Assembly: GCA_030653435.1 (NCBI GenBank)
Contig: JAURZI010000141.1
Coordinates: forward strand, 62,001 to 126,000
DNA: 64,000 nucleotides
Source of the DNA: Methylovulum sp.
GTDB lineage: Bacteria > Pseudomonadota > Gammaproteobacteria > Methylococcales > Methylomonadaceae
Reading direction: 5' to 3'
Below are positions 18,341-29,400 of this stretch, in pieces. The notes below the pieces were generated by a model, which was given only the letters and a program-made list of their open reading frames with translations, had not been told where the DNA came from and made no database searches. A program made the translations under genes and the position numbers. The stretch's first letter is position 1, and the number at the start of each line of letters is the position of its first letter.

Positions 18341-20134
18341 TTACAAGCGCATGTTCAGATCCAGCGTCGCGGTGTCGATGTCCAGCGGTGGCCCGTCTAT
18401 GGTTTCGGTGCTGAACCAGCGGAACATCAGCCAGGTGTTTTTCGCAAGACCATAATTGCCGCCTATCATCCAACCTTTGGCGTCGGTGCCGCCTTGGTGA
18501 AAAATAGTGTCGGTAAAGGCGTCAAGGATTGCATCGCGCTGGATATAACGGTAGGCCAGTATCGCGCTCCAGTCTTTAAAGCGCTTGATGTCCTGGTTGC
18601 CGATATCGAAGCGTATCTGGAAAGCATCGGTTTTGGCTTTGTTATCGGCGCCCAGATAGCCTGGAAATTCACGTTCTATGCGCTCCGCGTCATAACCCAG
18701 GTTTTTTGCATAGTCCAGCGACACCAGGGCGTGGGTCGGGGCAAAATCGGCAAAATCATACATGACGGTGGCGTTGAATATTTTGAAGTCGGCAGCCAGG
18801 CCGAATAGGCAGCCTTGGCCTTGCAGGCTTTGGCTATCGGTGCAGCGGCTGTTAAAGCCGTCGTTGACGTTGATAGGCACCATGGTGTTGCCTTTTTGTG
18901 TGAATTGCGGCGCTGTCCAGTCATACGTGAAACTGTCGCGGGCATTCGCGCGTGCGCGGAGGTTTTGATAATCGTAATAAGCCGCCGCGATTTTCAATCG
19001 GGAGTCGTCATGCACCAGCCAATCGGCACCGAGCTGACCACCGAACAGCCATTTGTCGCTGGTCGAAAAATTGACTTCCTGGATAGGGAATACGCCCAAG
19101 GTCAAAAACAGCGAATCCGGTGTCTGCGGCCCCATTTGTACGCCGAAACGTCCGTTTGGCTCTGCGGCACGGTAATGTTTCACGAGAGGATTATTTTGGT
19201 TTACATGCCAGCGGAAGGTTCCGGCAAAGCCTTCAAAGCTGAGGTCCGGGCTGTATACCATCTCGGTGGACACCCAGGGATTGGCGATACGTCCGCCGTA
19301 AAGGCTGAACCAGTCGTTGTGCTTAGCGTCGATAAAATCGTATTGCATAAAAGCGCGGTCGATAACGACCTGGTAGGTTTCCCCGGTGTTGCCCAGCGTC
19401 TGGTTACTGGATACCGGGCTGAACTGATTGCTGGTAGACAGCCGCAGTCCGGCTTTCAAGCCGTCGGTAATTTTGCTGTCAATCGCGAGGCGGAAACGTT
19501 CGCGCAGACGCAGGCGGTCTTTCGTTGTATTCAAAAAGGCTTCGTTTGCATTCTGTGCGGCCAATACGCCGCCTTCGCGGTTGATGTTCAGATAGTCCAG
19601 ATAAGCATTCTGGGTGTTATCCGGGCCGAAAAAATCATCCTGGGCGCGCAGGCGCATATCGCCGGAAATTTTGATATGGTCCAGCCATTCCGGCAACGCG
19701 GCGGGTACGCCCCATTTTTCCTGTTTGGCATCGGCTTTGACTTCGGTGACCACCTTATCCGTCAAGCCTGCGATCACTTGCTGGCGGATTTCTTCTTTGA
19801 CAAATTCGGGGACATAGCTGACCCGTATGCTTTTCGGGTTTTTAACGGCTGCGCCGGCCGCTTCGACGGCTTCTGCTTCACGTTGCCGTTTGGCATCCAC
19901 GCCAGCCTTCGCCTTTGCGGTTTTCATCAGGCTCTCGGCTTTTTGCCTGTCCAGTAAACCTTGTTGCACGAAGATGTCAATCAGGTTGACGGTGGTGTTC
20001 TTGAGCTCGAGCAATTCCTCGCGCTCACCGGCAATGTCTTGCTTGAGCTTGAGCAATTCTGCTCTTTCATCCGCCATCACCGGCGCTACCAGCGAGCCTG
20101 CCAATAAGGCCGCCAGGGTTTTTTTGGTTATCAT
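18341..20134 (-). CDS. Outer-membrane putative porin
   Basis: The 597-aa protein has a signal peptide (MITKKTLAALLAGSLVAPVMA) and then a predicted coiled coil of about 70 residues (LLKLKQDIAGEREELLELK). A beta-barrel-like sequence follows, with alternating patterns, Asn/Asp turns and a terminal aromatic-containing strand ending LNMRL. It resembles the putative porin family (Porin_5 type). The ATG at 20134 is chosen because the signal peptide starts there; a longer frame adds 20 unlikely residues from a repeat-containing spacer. It follows tonB in a probable operon, so it may be the TonB-energised or associated outer-membrane partner. Confidence 0.82.
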   Translation of the reverse strand: MITKKTLAALLAGSLVAPVMADERAELLKLKQDIAGEREELLELKNTTVNLIDIFVQQGLLDRQKAESLMKTAKAKAGVDAKRQREAEAVEAAGAAVKNPKSIRVSYVPEFVKEEIRQQVIAGLTDKVVTEVKADAKQEKWGVPAALPEWLDHIKISGDMRLRAQDDFFGPDNTQNAYLDYLNINREGGVLAAQNANEAFLNTTKDRLRLRERFRLAIDSKITDGLKAGLRLSTSNQFSPVSSNQTLGNTGETYQVVIDRAFMQYDFIDAKHNDWFSLYGGRIANPWVSTEMVYSPDLSFEGFAGTFRWHVNQNNPLVKHYRAAEPNGRFGVQMGPQTPDSLFLTLGVFPIQEVNFSTSDKWLFGGQLGADWLVHDDSRLKIAAAYYDYQNLRARANARDSFTYDWTAPQFTQKGNTMVPINVNDGFNSRCTDSQSLQGQGCLFGLAADFKIFNATVMYDFADFAPTHALVSLDYAKNLGYDAERIEREFPGYLGADNKAKTDAFQIRFDIGNQDIKRFKDWSAILAYRYIQRDAILDAFTDTIFHQGGTDAKGWMIGGNYGLAKNTWLMFRWFSTETIDGPPLDIDTATLDLNMRL

Positions 20135-20183
20135 GGTTATTCTCGTTACTGTGTTGTATTGCATGCGTACAACCGTGCACGTT

Positions 20184-20206
20184 AAGGCGCGCACGGCGCG
20201 CCCTAC
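20184..20206. repeat. GC-rich palindromic element, family A, single arm
   Basis: This 23-bp segment between tonB and the porin gene is identical to one arm of the inverted repeat at 33979-34041 and nearly identical to an arm at 45256-45320. It ends in GCGCGCCCTAC. Only one arm is present here. Confidence 0.8.
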
Positions 20207-20222
20207 AAGGTTATGAAGTCTG

Positions 20223-20894
20223 TTAGATCCTAGACGTCACGCGTATTTTCAAGGGTTGCGGCATATGCTCAGGCGGCGGTTTGGGCAAGGTAAAATGCAG
20301 ACCAGGTAACACCTCGCGTATTGCCTGATCGACATCGGGCTTGCCGCTGGAACCCGCCAGTTCGGCGCGGTTGACGCTGCCGTCAGCGGCTACCCAGATG
20401 TTCACATACACGGTATAGGCGGTTTTTCGCGCGCTACTGTCCGCCAGTCGGTTTTGCAATGTTTCTTCCAATCTATGTTTGACTTGACTGCCGTACCAGA
20501 GTATCTGGCTGCCGCTACTGCCACCCAATAAACCGCGTCCGCCTTTTTTACCGATCAGGCCGAAGCCATCCGAACCCGCGCCGCCTTCGGCATCCACGCC
20601 CAGTTCTTCGCCTGCCGGTTCTTCAGCCGCTTCGGGCGCGGGTTCCGGTTCTTTTTCCGGCTCCGGTTCCGGTATTTTTTCCGGTTCCGGCTCAGGTTCC
20701 GGCGGCTTTTGCTCCGGTGGCGGCGGCGGGGGTGGTGGCGGTTGTATCATCGTGATTTGCTGGATCTGTTTTTTGGTTTGCGCTGGTTTCTGGAACATGT
20801 CCTGAAGCAAATACACTGCTACGGCGATGACCAGCGTCAGGACGATGCCGATCAGCAGCGGCAGGTTGCGTAGCCAGCGTTTGTAGTTGTCCAT
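20223..20894 (-). CDS. tonB: TonB-family energy transducer
   Basis: The 223-aa protein has one N-terminal membrane helix (about residues 12-30). A Pro-rich and then Pro/Glu-rich periplasmic linker (about 50-100) includes a run of nine prolines. The C-terminal TonB domain (about 135-223) contains YTVYVNIWVAADGSVNRAEL and ends with basic residues. TonB proteins carry proton-motive energy from ExbB/ExbD to outer-membrane transporters. It starts 6 bp after the exbD stop. A Gly-rich segment near 105-128 is unusual in length. Its association with a TPS exoprotein and a porin suggests a dedicated system. Confidence 0.92.
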   Translation of the reverse strand: MDNYKRWLRNLPLLIGIVLTLVIAVAVYLLQDMFQKPAQTKKQIQQITMIQPPPPPPPPPEQKPPEPEPEPEKIPEPEPEKEPEPAPEAAEEPAGEELGVDAEGGAGSDGFGLIGKKGGRGLLGGSSGSQILWYGSQVKHRLEETLQNRLADSSARKTAYTVYVNIWVAADGSVNRAELAGSSGKPDVDQAIREVLPGLHFTLPKPPPEHMPQPLKIRVTSRI

Positions 20895-20900
20895 AAGCGC

Positions 20901-21305
20901 TCACTTGACCAGTTTTTGGGTGACTAAGCCGAGCTGGCTAATCTCCAGCCGTGTGACAATATCCAGCACTTCAATAACTTTTTCGTACTGCACGGCGGCA
21001 TCGGCTTTGACGACCACAGGCAAATCGGGCGTTGCCGCTTTGTATTGGCCCAGGCGCGTTTCCAGGTCGGCCAATGAAATCGGGTAAGTGTCCAGGTATA
21101 CCGTACCGTCTTTGGTGATCGAAATCGCCTTGGTCTTGGGTTTGGACAGGGCAGGGGTGCTGCTGGCTTTGGGCAGATTGACGGTAATGCCTTGAACTGT
21201 CGCCGTGGTCATGATGATAAAAATCAGCAATAACACATAAGCCACGTCCAGCATCGGTGTGATGTTAATGTCGTCGTAAACTTTGCCTTCCTCACCGACT
21301 TTCAT
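20901..21305 (-). CDS. exbD: ExbD/TolR biopolymer transport protein
   Basis: The 134-aa protein has a short cytoplasmic N-terminus (DDINITPMLDVAYVLLLIFI) with the functionally critical membrane Asp of the ExbD/TolR family. One helix and a periplasmic domain follow, with the typical VVVKADAAVQYEKVIEVLD. ExbD forms the proton channel with ExbB. Its ATG overlaps the stop of the upstream ExbB-fusion gene (ATGA), and tonB follows 6 bp later, so the three are tightly coupled. Confidence 0.95.
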   Translation of the reverse strand: MKVGEEGKVYDDINITPMLDVAYVLLLIFIIMTTATVQGITVNLPKASSTPALSKPKTKAISITKDGTVYLDTYPISLADLETRLGQYKAATPDLPVVVKADAAVQYEKVIEVLDIVTRLEISQLGLVTQKLVK

Positions 21306-23200
21306 GATATTTGCCCCTGTTGTTTGACGGCGATGCGTTCGGCAATAAGGTTGATGAATTCCTCGGTGAACAGGACGTGCAAGCCGTTATCACTGCGTTG
21401 GCGGTCGGCGACGCGCTTGGCAACCATCGCCAGAAATTCGTCCGTAAAAACGTGCATATCGGCGGTTATGTCTTTAATTTGCGTCAGCAAATAGTTGTAG
21501 GCGAACAACGCGGGTATGGCGACCGCGAGGCCTGCGACCGTCGCCGCCAATGCCCCGGAAATGCCCGGTGCAATCGAGTTGATATTGACATCGCCGGTCG
21601 CGGCGATTACGGCGAAAGTAATCATAACCCCCATAACCGTACCCAATAAGCCCAAGAACGGACCGCCGGATATGGCGATAGTCAGTAGCACCATGTTTTT
21701 GTTGAGCTTTTGGGTTTCGCGCACGACCGCAGCGTCCAAACGGGTGCGGACCAGATTCAACGCTTCAGGTGTCATGGCGGTGACGCCATCGCTGTCGCCG
21801 AAATTAATTTTCAATTCATGCACACCGGCATGATAAACATGGTAAATCGGTGAACCCTGGAAATGATCGTGTTTGCCTATCAGCGTGGACAAAAATTCGG
21901 AATCGCCGATTTCCTGCTCATCTTCGCTTTCGTCCCTATCCAGCGCGCCGAGGTTGGAGGCATCGACATTGCGGTATTGTTTAAGGAATGCGGCGTTGTC
22001 TTTAGTGGCCCGTTTTAATGACAGGCCTTTGCCGATCATGACCAGCAGGCTGATGACCAGCATCACGCCGCACAACGCGATCACGACCCAGCCGTCCACC
22101 GTCAGGCTTTGCAAGATGATGACGAAGTAATTGGGGCCTTCCGTAGCGCCGCCGGATTCATCCTGGCCGAAATTGACGACCGTGAAATCGGGGCTTTGGC
22201 TGCGGAACTGCAACTTAAGCCAGTCGGCACTCCGGGCCTGCTTGGCTATCTGCACCTCATCGAGCAGACCGCTGAAACCCGCATCGCCGATGACGATAGA
22301 CGGGGACATTGCGGCCAGTTGGATAGCGGTGTCGGCAACGCGCTGGCCATTCAGGTATAGCGTCAAATGATCTTGTTGTGCGACGACGGCGATATGCTGC
22401 CATTGCTCCAGGTTGACAGGCGCAGGCGCAGTCTGGGCAACAGCGCCGCCAACGCCTTGATAATGGGCGCTGACGGTGGAATCCTGTACGATCAACTCCA
22501 ATTGGGACGTTGCATCTTTGGCCTGTACCAGCAGCGCATGTTGCTGAGCTTGCCCGATTTTTGCCCAGGCGCTGAATGTCCAGCCTTTATCGGGAGTGAT
22601 CGCCAGCGCAGGCGTGGCACTGACGCTGATGCCGCCTTGCCCGTTGAATGCGGCGGCCTCGCCTATCCAGCCTGCCGGATCGACCGTCGCTTTCGATGCC
22701 GAGGCATGGCTGGCATAAGCGGTGGCATCCTGTGGCAAGCTTTCACCGGCGCTGAAATGGTAAACCAGCGCCTGATCGGCATCGTAAATACCGCCAGGGT
22801 CTGAGGCATCGGCAACATTGGCGTTGCCGTAGTACATCGTGAACGTGTCGGTGCTGACGCCGCCGCGCACGGTCGGCAGCTTCACCCAGATCAAGCCCAG
22901 TTCGGCCAGTGGATCTACTTTCTCGGTGTGGTGCTTAAGCGCGGTCTTGTCATCCAGCATAAAACGCAAGTCTTTGCCGTTTTCGGCAAGCTCGGCGAAA
23001 TAGCCGAAATTACCGGTATGCAAACGCAGCAGCAGCGGAAAATCGCTGACGGTTTCCTGGATATCCGCACCGGTAGCACCGGCATCCAGCGATAAGGGCT
23101 TGCGTGATGACCAGTCGTTATTCCACCAGGCCAGCGCGACCGTCGGTATCAATAACAGCAGCAAACCAAGTTTGAGAGCGTTGTGAGTGATTTTTTTCAT
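21302..23200 (-). CDS. DUF2341-LamG-ExbB/MotA/TolQ fusion protein
   Basis: The 632-aa protein has a signal peptide ending VALA. A DUF2341-type domain (about 25-135) starts WWNNDWSSRKPLSLDAG. A LamG/concanavalin-like domain (about 170-335) includes WTFSAWAKI and LYLNGQRV. A membrane helix near 355-380 is followed by a complete ExbB/TolQ core (about 480-600) with GPFLGLLGTVMGVMITF and ALAATVAGLAVAIPALFAYN. It therefore joins a periplasmic carbohydrate- or surface-binding-like module to a proton-channel subunit. Start ATG 23200 fits the signal peptide. It is upstream of and overlaps exbD. Confidence 0.9.
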   Translation of the reverse strand: MKKITHNALKLGLLLLLIPTVALAWWNNDWSSRKPLSLDAGATGADIQETVSDFPLLLRLHTGNFGYFAELAENGKDLRFMLDDKTALKHHTEKVDPLAELGLIWVKLPTVRGGVSTDTFTMYYGNANVADASDPGGIYDADQALVYHFSAGESLPQDATAYASHASASKATVDPAGWIGEAAAFNGQGGISVSATPALAITPDKGWTFSAWAKIGQAQQHALLVQAKDATSQLELIVQDSTVSAHYQGVGGAVAQTAPAPVNLEQWQHIAVVAQQDHLTLYLNGQRVADTAIQLAAMSPSIVIGDAGFSGLLDEVQIAKQARSADWLKLQFRSQSPDFTVVNFGQDESGGATEGPNYFVIILQSLTVDGWVVIALCGVMLVISLLVMIGKGLSLKRATKDNAAFLKQYRNVDASNLGALDRDESEDEQEIGDSEFLSTLIGKHDHFQGSPIYHVYHAGVHELKINFGDSDGVTAMTPEALNLVRTRLDAAVVRETQKLNKNMVLLTIAISGGPFLGLLGTVMGVMITFAVIAATGDVNINSIAPGISGALAATVAGLAVAIPALFAYNYLLTQIKDITADMHVFTDEFLAMVAKRVADRQRSDNGLHVLFTEEFINLIAERIAVKQQGQIS

Positions 23201-23289
23201 CGGTAAGGTTTGTTTGATTAAAAATTTATTACTATCGACTATCGTTCCCACGCCGGAGCGTCACTGCCCACAGTTAAGGATTGACGTTA

Positions 23290-23337
23290 GTTACCAAGCT
23301 CCAGCTTGGTAACTCAAGTCACAGAAGCTCCAGCTTC
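23290..23337. repeat. Pair of AGCTCCAGCT-type palindromes (family C)
   Basis: GTTACCAAGCT-CC-AGCTTGGTAAC (23290-23313) has perfect 11-bp arms around two bases. GAAGCT-CC-AGCTTC (23324-23337) follows directly. A related GAAGCT-CT-AGCTTC copy lies at 50057-50070. They sit in the spacer between the TpsA gene and the ExbB-fusion gene. Confidence 0.8.
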
Positions 23338-23359
23338 GTCTAAAATAATGGGAGGTACC

Positions 23360-23381
23360 GTAGGGTTACGCTCTGCGTACC
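23360..23381. repeat. TACGC-type palindromic element, family B, copy 1
   Basis: The 22-bp element begins GTAGGGTTACGC and ends GCGTACC. It belongs to a family with copies at 33926, 59130, 61151 and 63644. It lies in the spacer downstream of the TpsA gene. Confidence 0.75.
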
Positions 23382-23395
23382 TTTTTAAATTCTTG

Positions 23396-23425
23396 GGCGG
23401 GTAGGCGATGTATGCCCTACCCGCC
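23396..23425 (-). terminator. Hairpin across the TpsA stop codon
   Basis: Perfect 10-bp arms GGCGGGTAGG / CCTACCCGCC with a 10-nt loop overlap the TAG stop of the exoprotein gene. Only a weak A/T-rich stretch follows on the minus strand. It may attenuate transcription into the ExbB-fusion gene rather than end it fully, or stabilise the mRNA end. Confidence 0.4.
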
Positions 23426-26400
23426 GCAGCCGGGTTTGCCTTCGCGCACATCCGCGACGCTACAGTCGCCGTAACCGACCACATCGGCGCTGAGCATGCT
23501 GACGGTGGATTTCTTCTGGCCGTTATTTTGCTTATCTTTAGCGTCGTCATCGGTTCCTGAAGTGGCCTGTTTGGCGGCGCTGGCGGCCGCGCTGGCTGCG
23601 CCGGCCGGTACCACCGGCGGCGCTACCGCCGTCGGCACGCCTACCGAACCGCCCGACGCCGAGATATTGGATGCGCCGACGACAGCGGTGGCGGCGATAA
23701 CGATTTGTCCGCCGCTGATACCGGCTTCTCCGGCATCGACAACGCCGGTAGGCGCAGCCAGATAGACATTGCCCTGTTTCTTAGCCTTGTCCTGCGGATT
23801 GATGGTCTGGATGCCGCTGCCCGACACAATCGGCGGAAATACGGTGATGATATTGCCCTTGGCATCGACGCTGGTGATCGGCGCGGGTGCGGAAATAGCC
23901 GATTTCGCGCCTTTCCCGGCATCAATATTGCCTGCCGAGGACCAGATCGCGATATCGCCACCGCCCATCGTAAAGACGCGGGATTGGTTGACGTTGAAAT
24001 CGCCCAGGCTGAACGCGTTTACATCGCCAGCTTGCTGCGCGACGATGCCAAGCTCATCGGCGCCTTTCTGGATACCGCCGACTTTTCCGGCCAGTCCGAC
24101 GTTAACGGCTCCGCCCGGCACGGCCAGATTAATGCCGCCGCCTGCCAACGTTTTAATCTGGCTGAACACCAGCGACAGGTCGCCTTTATAGCCGCTACCC
24201 GGAAAGAGTGCGGCAATGGCAGCGTAGCCTTGTTGATATAGGGCCTTGCGCTCGGATTCCGGCGCTGCGGCAGCGGCTGAGGCGGACAGTTTGATTTCGT
24301 TGAACAGCACATCCAGTAGCAGCTTTTGTTTTAGCGCATCGGGCAGTTGTTGCAGATAGGCTAACTTTTGCTCCGGCGTGAAACCGGCAACAGCGTTTTG
24401 CCCGTTATCGTCGGTTATCGTCAGCTTATTGAGGTAATCGCTGCCGATAAGAAAGTAGGTGTTGATAAATCCGTCGTAGTCCATAGGGCCGACAACACCG
24501 GCAAGCAAATCAATGTTGGCGCCGTTTGCCGCCAATGCCGTATTTTTGGTGTTGCCTATCGTGTTGATACCCGCCGAACCGCCCAGACTGATGTTGCGAC
24601 CGGCCTGGATTTGTGCGTGTCCCGGCCCGCCGAGTTCTATCTGCTTGTCATTGGCTTGCACGATGCCGTCGCTGTCGATGAGCGCATCAAAGCCGATGTC
24701 GCGTCCGGCCTTGATTTGTGTGACATCGTTAACGGACAGGTTTTGGCCGGACAAGCTCAGGTTGTTGATATCTCTACCGGCTATGAAGTCGGCGGCCTGC
24801 GGCAAGAAGAACGTCACTTCAGAACTGGATGCAAAAGCGATGTCTCCCAGTTTGGCAATAACCGCCGGTTTGGACGCATCACCGGCATGTACCGGCACGG
24901 CGGCATGGATCAGCGTGGCATCGGGCGTGGACGGATCCAGCCGTTCGCGGGCTCTAATCAGGCCGTCGCTCAAGCTGCCTTCTAACTGTTGTGCGGGTGT
25001 GCCGATGCTGGGCAACAGTAATGGGTCGGCATCTGACATATTGATATTGATTAATTGCGCGGCATCGGTATCTGTGCCGATGTTACGGTACGCCAGCAAC
25101 TCCAGTTCGCCTTGGGCGGAAGGGAACAAGGTCATGGAATGGTTGATGCGTATATCGCCGGATAGCGCTGCCGCATGCAGGCTGCCTGGGTAGACGGCAT
25201 ACTCGAAACCGGATGACGCGCTGGTATCCAGGTTTTTGGATAAGCGGATCGCATCGACATCATTTTGCAGCACGATATTGCCTGCCGTAGCACCCAGATT
25301 GACGGTGCTGGCGTCGCTATAGCTAAAAAATTTCGAATCGCCACCGGCGGCCAGCGGTAATACGCTGGCTTGTTTGAGTACGGTAGGGTTAAGCACCGAG
25401 GCTATCACGACATCCTGGCGGGCTTGCACATTAACGGTGCCGTCACCCAGCTCCAGCAGGGCGCCGAGATGGTTAGACGAGCGCGCAACACTGCCTCCGG
25501 CGTTCAAATTGCCGATACCGCGGCCTATGTAGTATTCGCCGCCAACGATGTTATGGCCTGCGGTGACCTGCAAATTACCGCCGCCATTAATGACCGTGCC
25601 GTTTTGCGACCATTGGTTAGCCGCATCGCTCAAGCTGCCGAACGGCTTGCCGGTGGTTGGCAGCATTACGGAGAGGTTACGCACGTCGCCGCCGGCTTCG
25701 ACATTGACATCGCCACCGCCTAGCGCGCCGATGTTCTGGTTGAAATAGTGCTTGCCTTTAGCAGAAATGCCGTTCACGACATTCGTGCGGTCGCCGCTGA
25801 TGTTAATGCCCCACGCAGTAGGCTTGAGGTTATCGGTGATGACGCCGCTACGCACCAGCCAATCGCTGGTTTCTTGTCCGGTATTGATGCCGTCGATATT
25901 GCCCCCGGCTTGCAGGTCGATAGCGCCGCCTTCGGTAGGATATTCAGCGACGCGGAACACCAGGCCCAGCAGTGTTTCGTTTAAATAGCCATAACGCAGC
26001 AGCGTGTTCATTTGCTGTGGATCCAGCCGATTCAGGTAGGACGCATCGCTCTCGCCCGCCAGTTTTGCCGGTACGCCGGGCACGGCTCCGCCCAATAACT
26101 GCCCACGGGTATAGTCGGCCGGCTTGCCCATCGTATAAACAGCCGCCGACGCGCTAGGGTCAGCGGCGTTGCTGACAAAACGAATATCGTCCTCGGCATG
26201 GATGTCTATGGTGCCGGTGCCGGTCCTGACCATGACCTGCGTGCTGACGTTCCCGCCGGTACCGTAAGGATCGGGCGCGAGATAGCTGTTGGCCAGATTG
26301 ATGTCGACGCCTGCAAGCAGTTGGTAGCTCCACGAGCGCCCGGTTTGCAACAGGTCTTGAAATTGCACCGAGGATTGCCCTGGAATCGGCCCGGTTGCGA

Positions 26401-29400
26401 ACGCGTCGGTCAGCGTGGCGTTAATGTTCAAATCACCACCCGCGCTGAGGGTCAGGAAACCCGGCAAGGTTTTATTGCCTTGCGCGTCGTTATAGCGCCA
26501 GCCCAGAAAATCCCATTGCTTAGCCAAGCTCAGGTCGCCGGAGCTGCGGACTTCAATGCCGGGCAACAGTTCGATTGCCGAACCCGACAAGTCGGTCAAC
26601 CTTGGCGCAGCCGCCATAAACTGTCGGGTGTCGTTTTGCCATGCGGTTATGTTGGCGTCTTTGATCACGGCTTGCCCGTCGTAGACGCGGGTTGCTTCCA
26701 CGGCGGTGCGGTTAGCGTCGGCACCGGTGATGCGGGTATTGATGTTAGTGATAGCGACGGTATGCGCCGCGTCATCCCGGCCTGTGCGTAAATGTACCGA
26801 ACCACCGGCACCGCCTGCGCCGCCGGACACATCAATGCTGCCGCCTGTTTGCGACAGATCCAGCAGACCGCTGCCGGTGTCGTCTCTATGTACCGTATCC
26901 AGCGTGACGCTGCCGCCGTCGGCTGAGGCGGTGCCGGCCGTGGCGGAAATGTTGCCGGTTGCGCCTAACGTAATGCCGTTCCTGCCGTAAATCGACACCT
27001 CACTTGATGCCGAACCCGCTTGGCTGCTGTTGGCGTTGATGGTGCCGTCTACCGTGACCTTGCCTTGATCGGCAAGCAGCTGGAATCGGTGCGTGTTGAC
27101 GGTGTCGATGTTGGCGATAGTGATATCGCCGGTACGTTGCTCTAACGTCAGTTCTTCGGTAAAACCGGCTGCCGCCAGCTTATTGTTGAGTGCCGAGAAA
27201 CCGCCGCTGCCGAAGCTGTTGACATCCAGATGAAATTTGCCTTGTTTCAGTGCGGCAGGCGCCACTGCGCCGTCCTGCGCGCTGATGTCGCCATCCCAGT
27301 TGAATTGGCCTTGTTTGGCGCTGACGGATAGTAATCCGGCATCACCGGCTTGCTGCCGGCCCTGCGTGGCGCCAGCCAGATTAATGCGGGCATCGGCGGC
27401 GAGGTTAATGTCGCCGTGCGCGGACGCCAGCAAGACGCTACCGGCTGGGGATGACTTATTGATATCAGCAAAGGCTATCGTCCGTCCTGACACGTCTATC
27501 AGGGAACCGTTGTTCAAGGCAATATCGCCTTCCAGCGCGGTCAATTTGAGTATGCCGGAAGGCAGATCGAATCGGCCGCTGCTGCTGATGGCAGCGCCGG
27601 TTATCGCCCAACTTGCGCCCAGTCCGCTCGTCCATGAGGCATCTGCCGGGAGTGCAGACGTGATGGTCACGTGATGTCCGCTGGCGTCTATGCTCGTCGT
27701 CGCCCCCGCATCGCCGATAAAATGACCGGCATTCAGGTGCAAATCACCAGCGACTTTTAAGCTGCCTGCATCGTTTAAGGCGCTTAACCCGGTGTCGGCG
27801 TCCAGGGTTTGCCCTAAGCCTTTAATGGCGGTCGCCGCGTTCAGGTTGACTTGTCCGTAGCCATTAATCGAGTAATCGCCGGCACCCAATTGAATCTCGT
27901 CGGCATTCAGCGCCAAATTGCCGGTGCCGGTGCCGGTGCTGCCGGCTTTAGCGCCGGTATTGGTCAATTGCAGGATGTCCGCCGTTATCGACGCGCTAGC
28001 CCCGGCGTTGTTAAAGCCGTTGATCTGTGCGGCATCAATGCTGAGCAAGCCGGTGCTGACGGCAACCCCGCCGTAAATGTCGAAGTCGCTGGCGCTGGTC
28101 AGTTTTAATTCGTCCAACGCCAGTTGCGTATCCGATAACACCAATCCCGATGTCCCTACCGGGGCAGCACCCAGGCTGATCTTACTGGCGGTCAAGGCCA
28201 GCGAGCCGCCCTGCATATCAATCACGCCGTCGAACACGGTGTCTTGGGTAGAATCCAGCAACATCGAATGGCCTGACGTTAAGTGCGCGCCGGATTCAAC
28301 TACCAGTGTGCCGGTTTTTCCGGTTACCGTTTTGTCGCGTGTCACCGTCGCCTGGCCGGACGACGATACCCGCACCAGTGCGCCATCGCTGTTTTGTTGG
28401 CCATTATTGGCGACGAGCAGAGCTGTGCCGTTGCTGCTGTTTTTACCGGAACTGGCAACGGTTGCGCCGGATTTAAGCCGCACTTCATTTTTTGCCGCCA
28501 ACAGGATTTCATCGCCTTGCAAAACCACATCGCCCGCTATGCTCAACGTTTGCGACGATACCGCCACGCGTTGCCCGCTACTGGTTTTGTTGCGTATGCC
28601 GCCCAGTAACAGGCTGGGTGCATCCAGATTGTTCAGGTCGTCAGCCAGCAAGCCGACCGTGCCGTCAGCGTTGGATGCCAGATCTTCAGGCTTGCCGACT
28701 ATCGCCAGATGGTCGGCGCTGATATCGACTTGTCCCCCCAAACCTTGTGCGGCGGCGCTGGCGGCCAGATTGGCGCCCAGCGTCAGGCCGGTTTGCGCGG
28801 TAATGGCGAGGCTTCCGGCATCCCTGGGCAAAGCAGGGACGGTTGTGCCGGAGCTTGCGGCTTTGGCCGGGAAAAATGCGTTGGCGGAATAATCCGTGTA
28901 TTGGGAACGGGTACGCGCGATAGCGCCGGATTCCACGGCAAAGCCTTGCCAGCGGGCATCCTTGATGCCGGTGCCGGCTACGCCGTAACGGCCTGCGACT
29001 ATGGTCGCGCCCGCGAGGTCGGTGACGGTTTGTCCGGGCAGCCTATCCTGTGTGCCTGACTGGGGCGTAATCAGATAAGCGCCGGGCAATAACGCGTAAT
29101 GCGCCGGTAACAGTGTGTACCAGCCCGCCTTCAATCCTGAGCCGGCGCTGAGATAAACGCTATCGCCCACGCTGAGTCCTGATGAGGAAAATTCCTGCGG
29201 GTCGTAAGGCGTCAGCGCTTTGCCTAAATTCGGCAGTACGGCGAATTTTTGCGTGTAGCCCGGCGCATTGGCATCCAGCACATCGACCGAACCGCCGGGG
29301 CCGGTGATAAATTCGTAAGCGTACAGGTCGCCGCCGCCGGACAGGTCAATGCTGGCCCCGCTACGTAAGGCCACGTTTTTACCGTTCAGCGCGAGGCGCT

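Noticed and set aside
18815-19957. A 380-codon open frame antisense to the porin gene
   Set aside because: It lies wholly opposite a well-supported barrel gene, has no ribosome-binding site and shows no domain; it mirrors the codon pattern of the porin.
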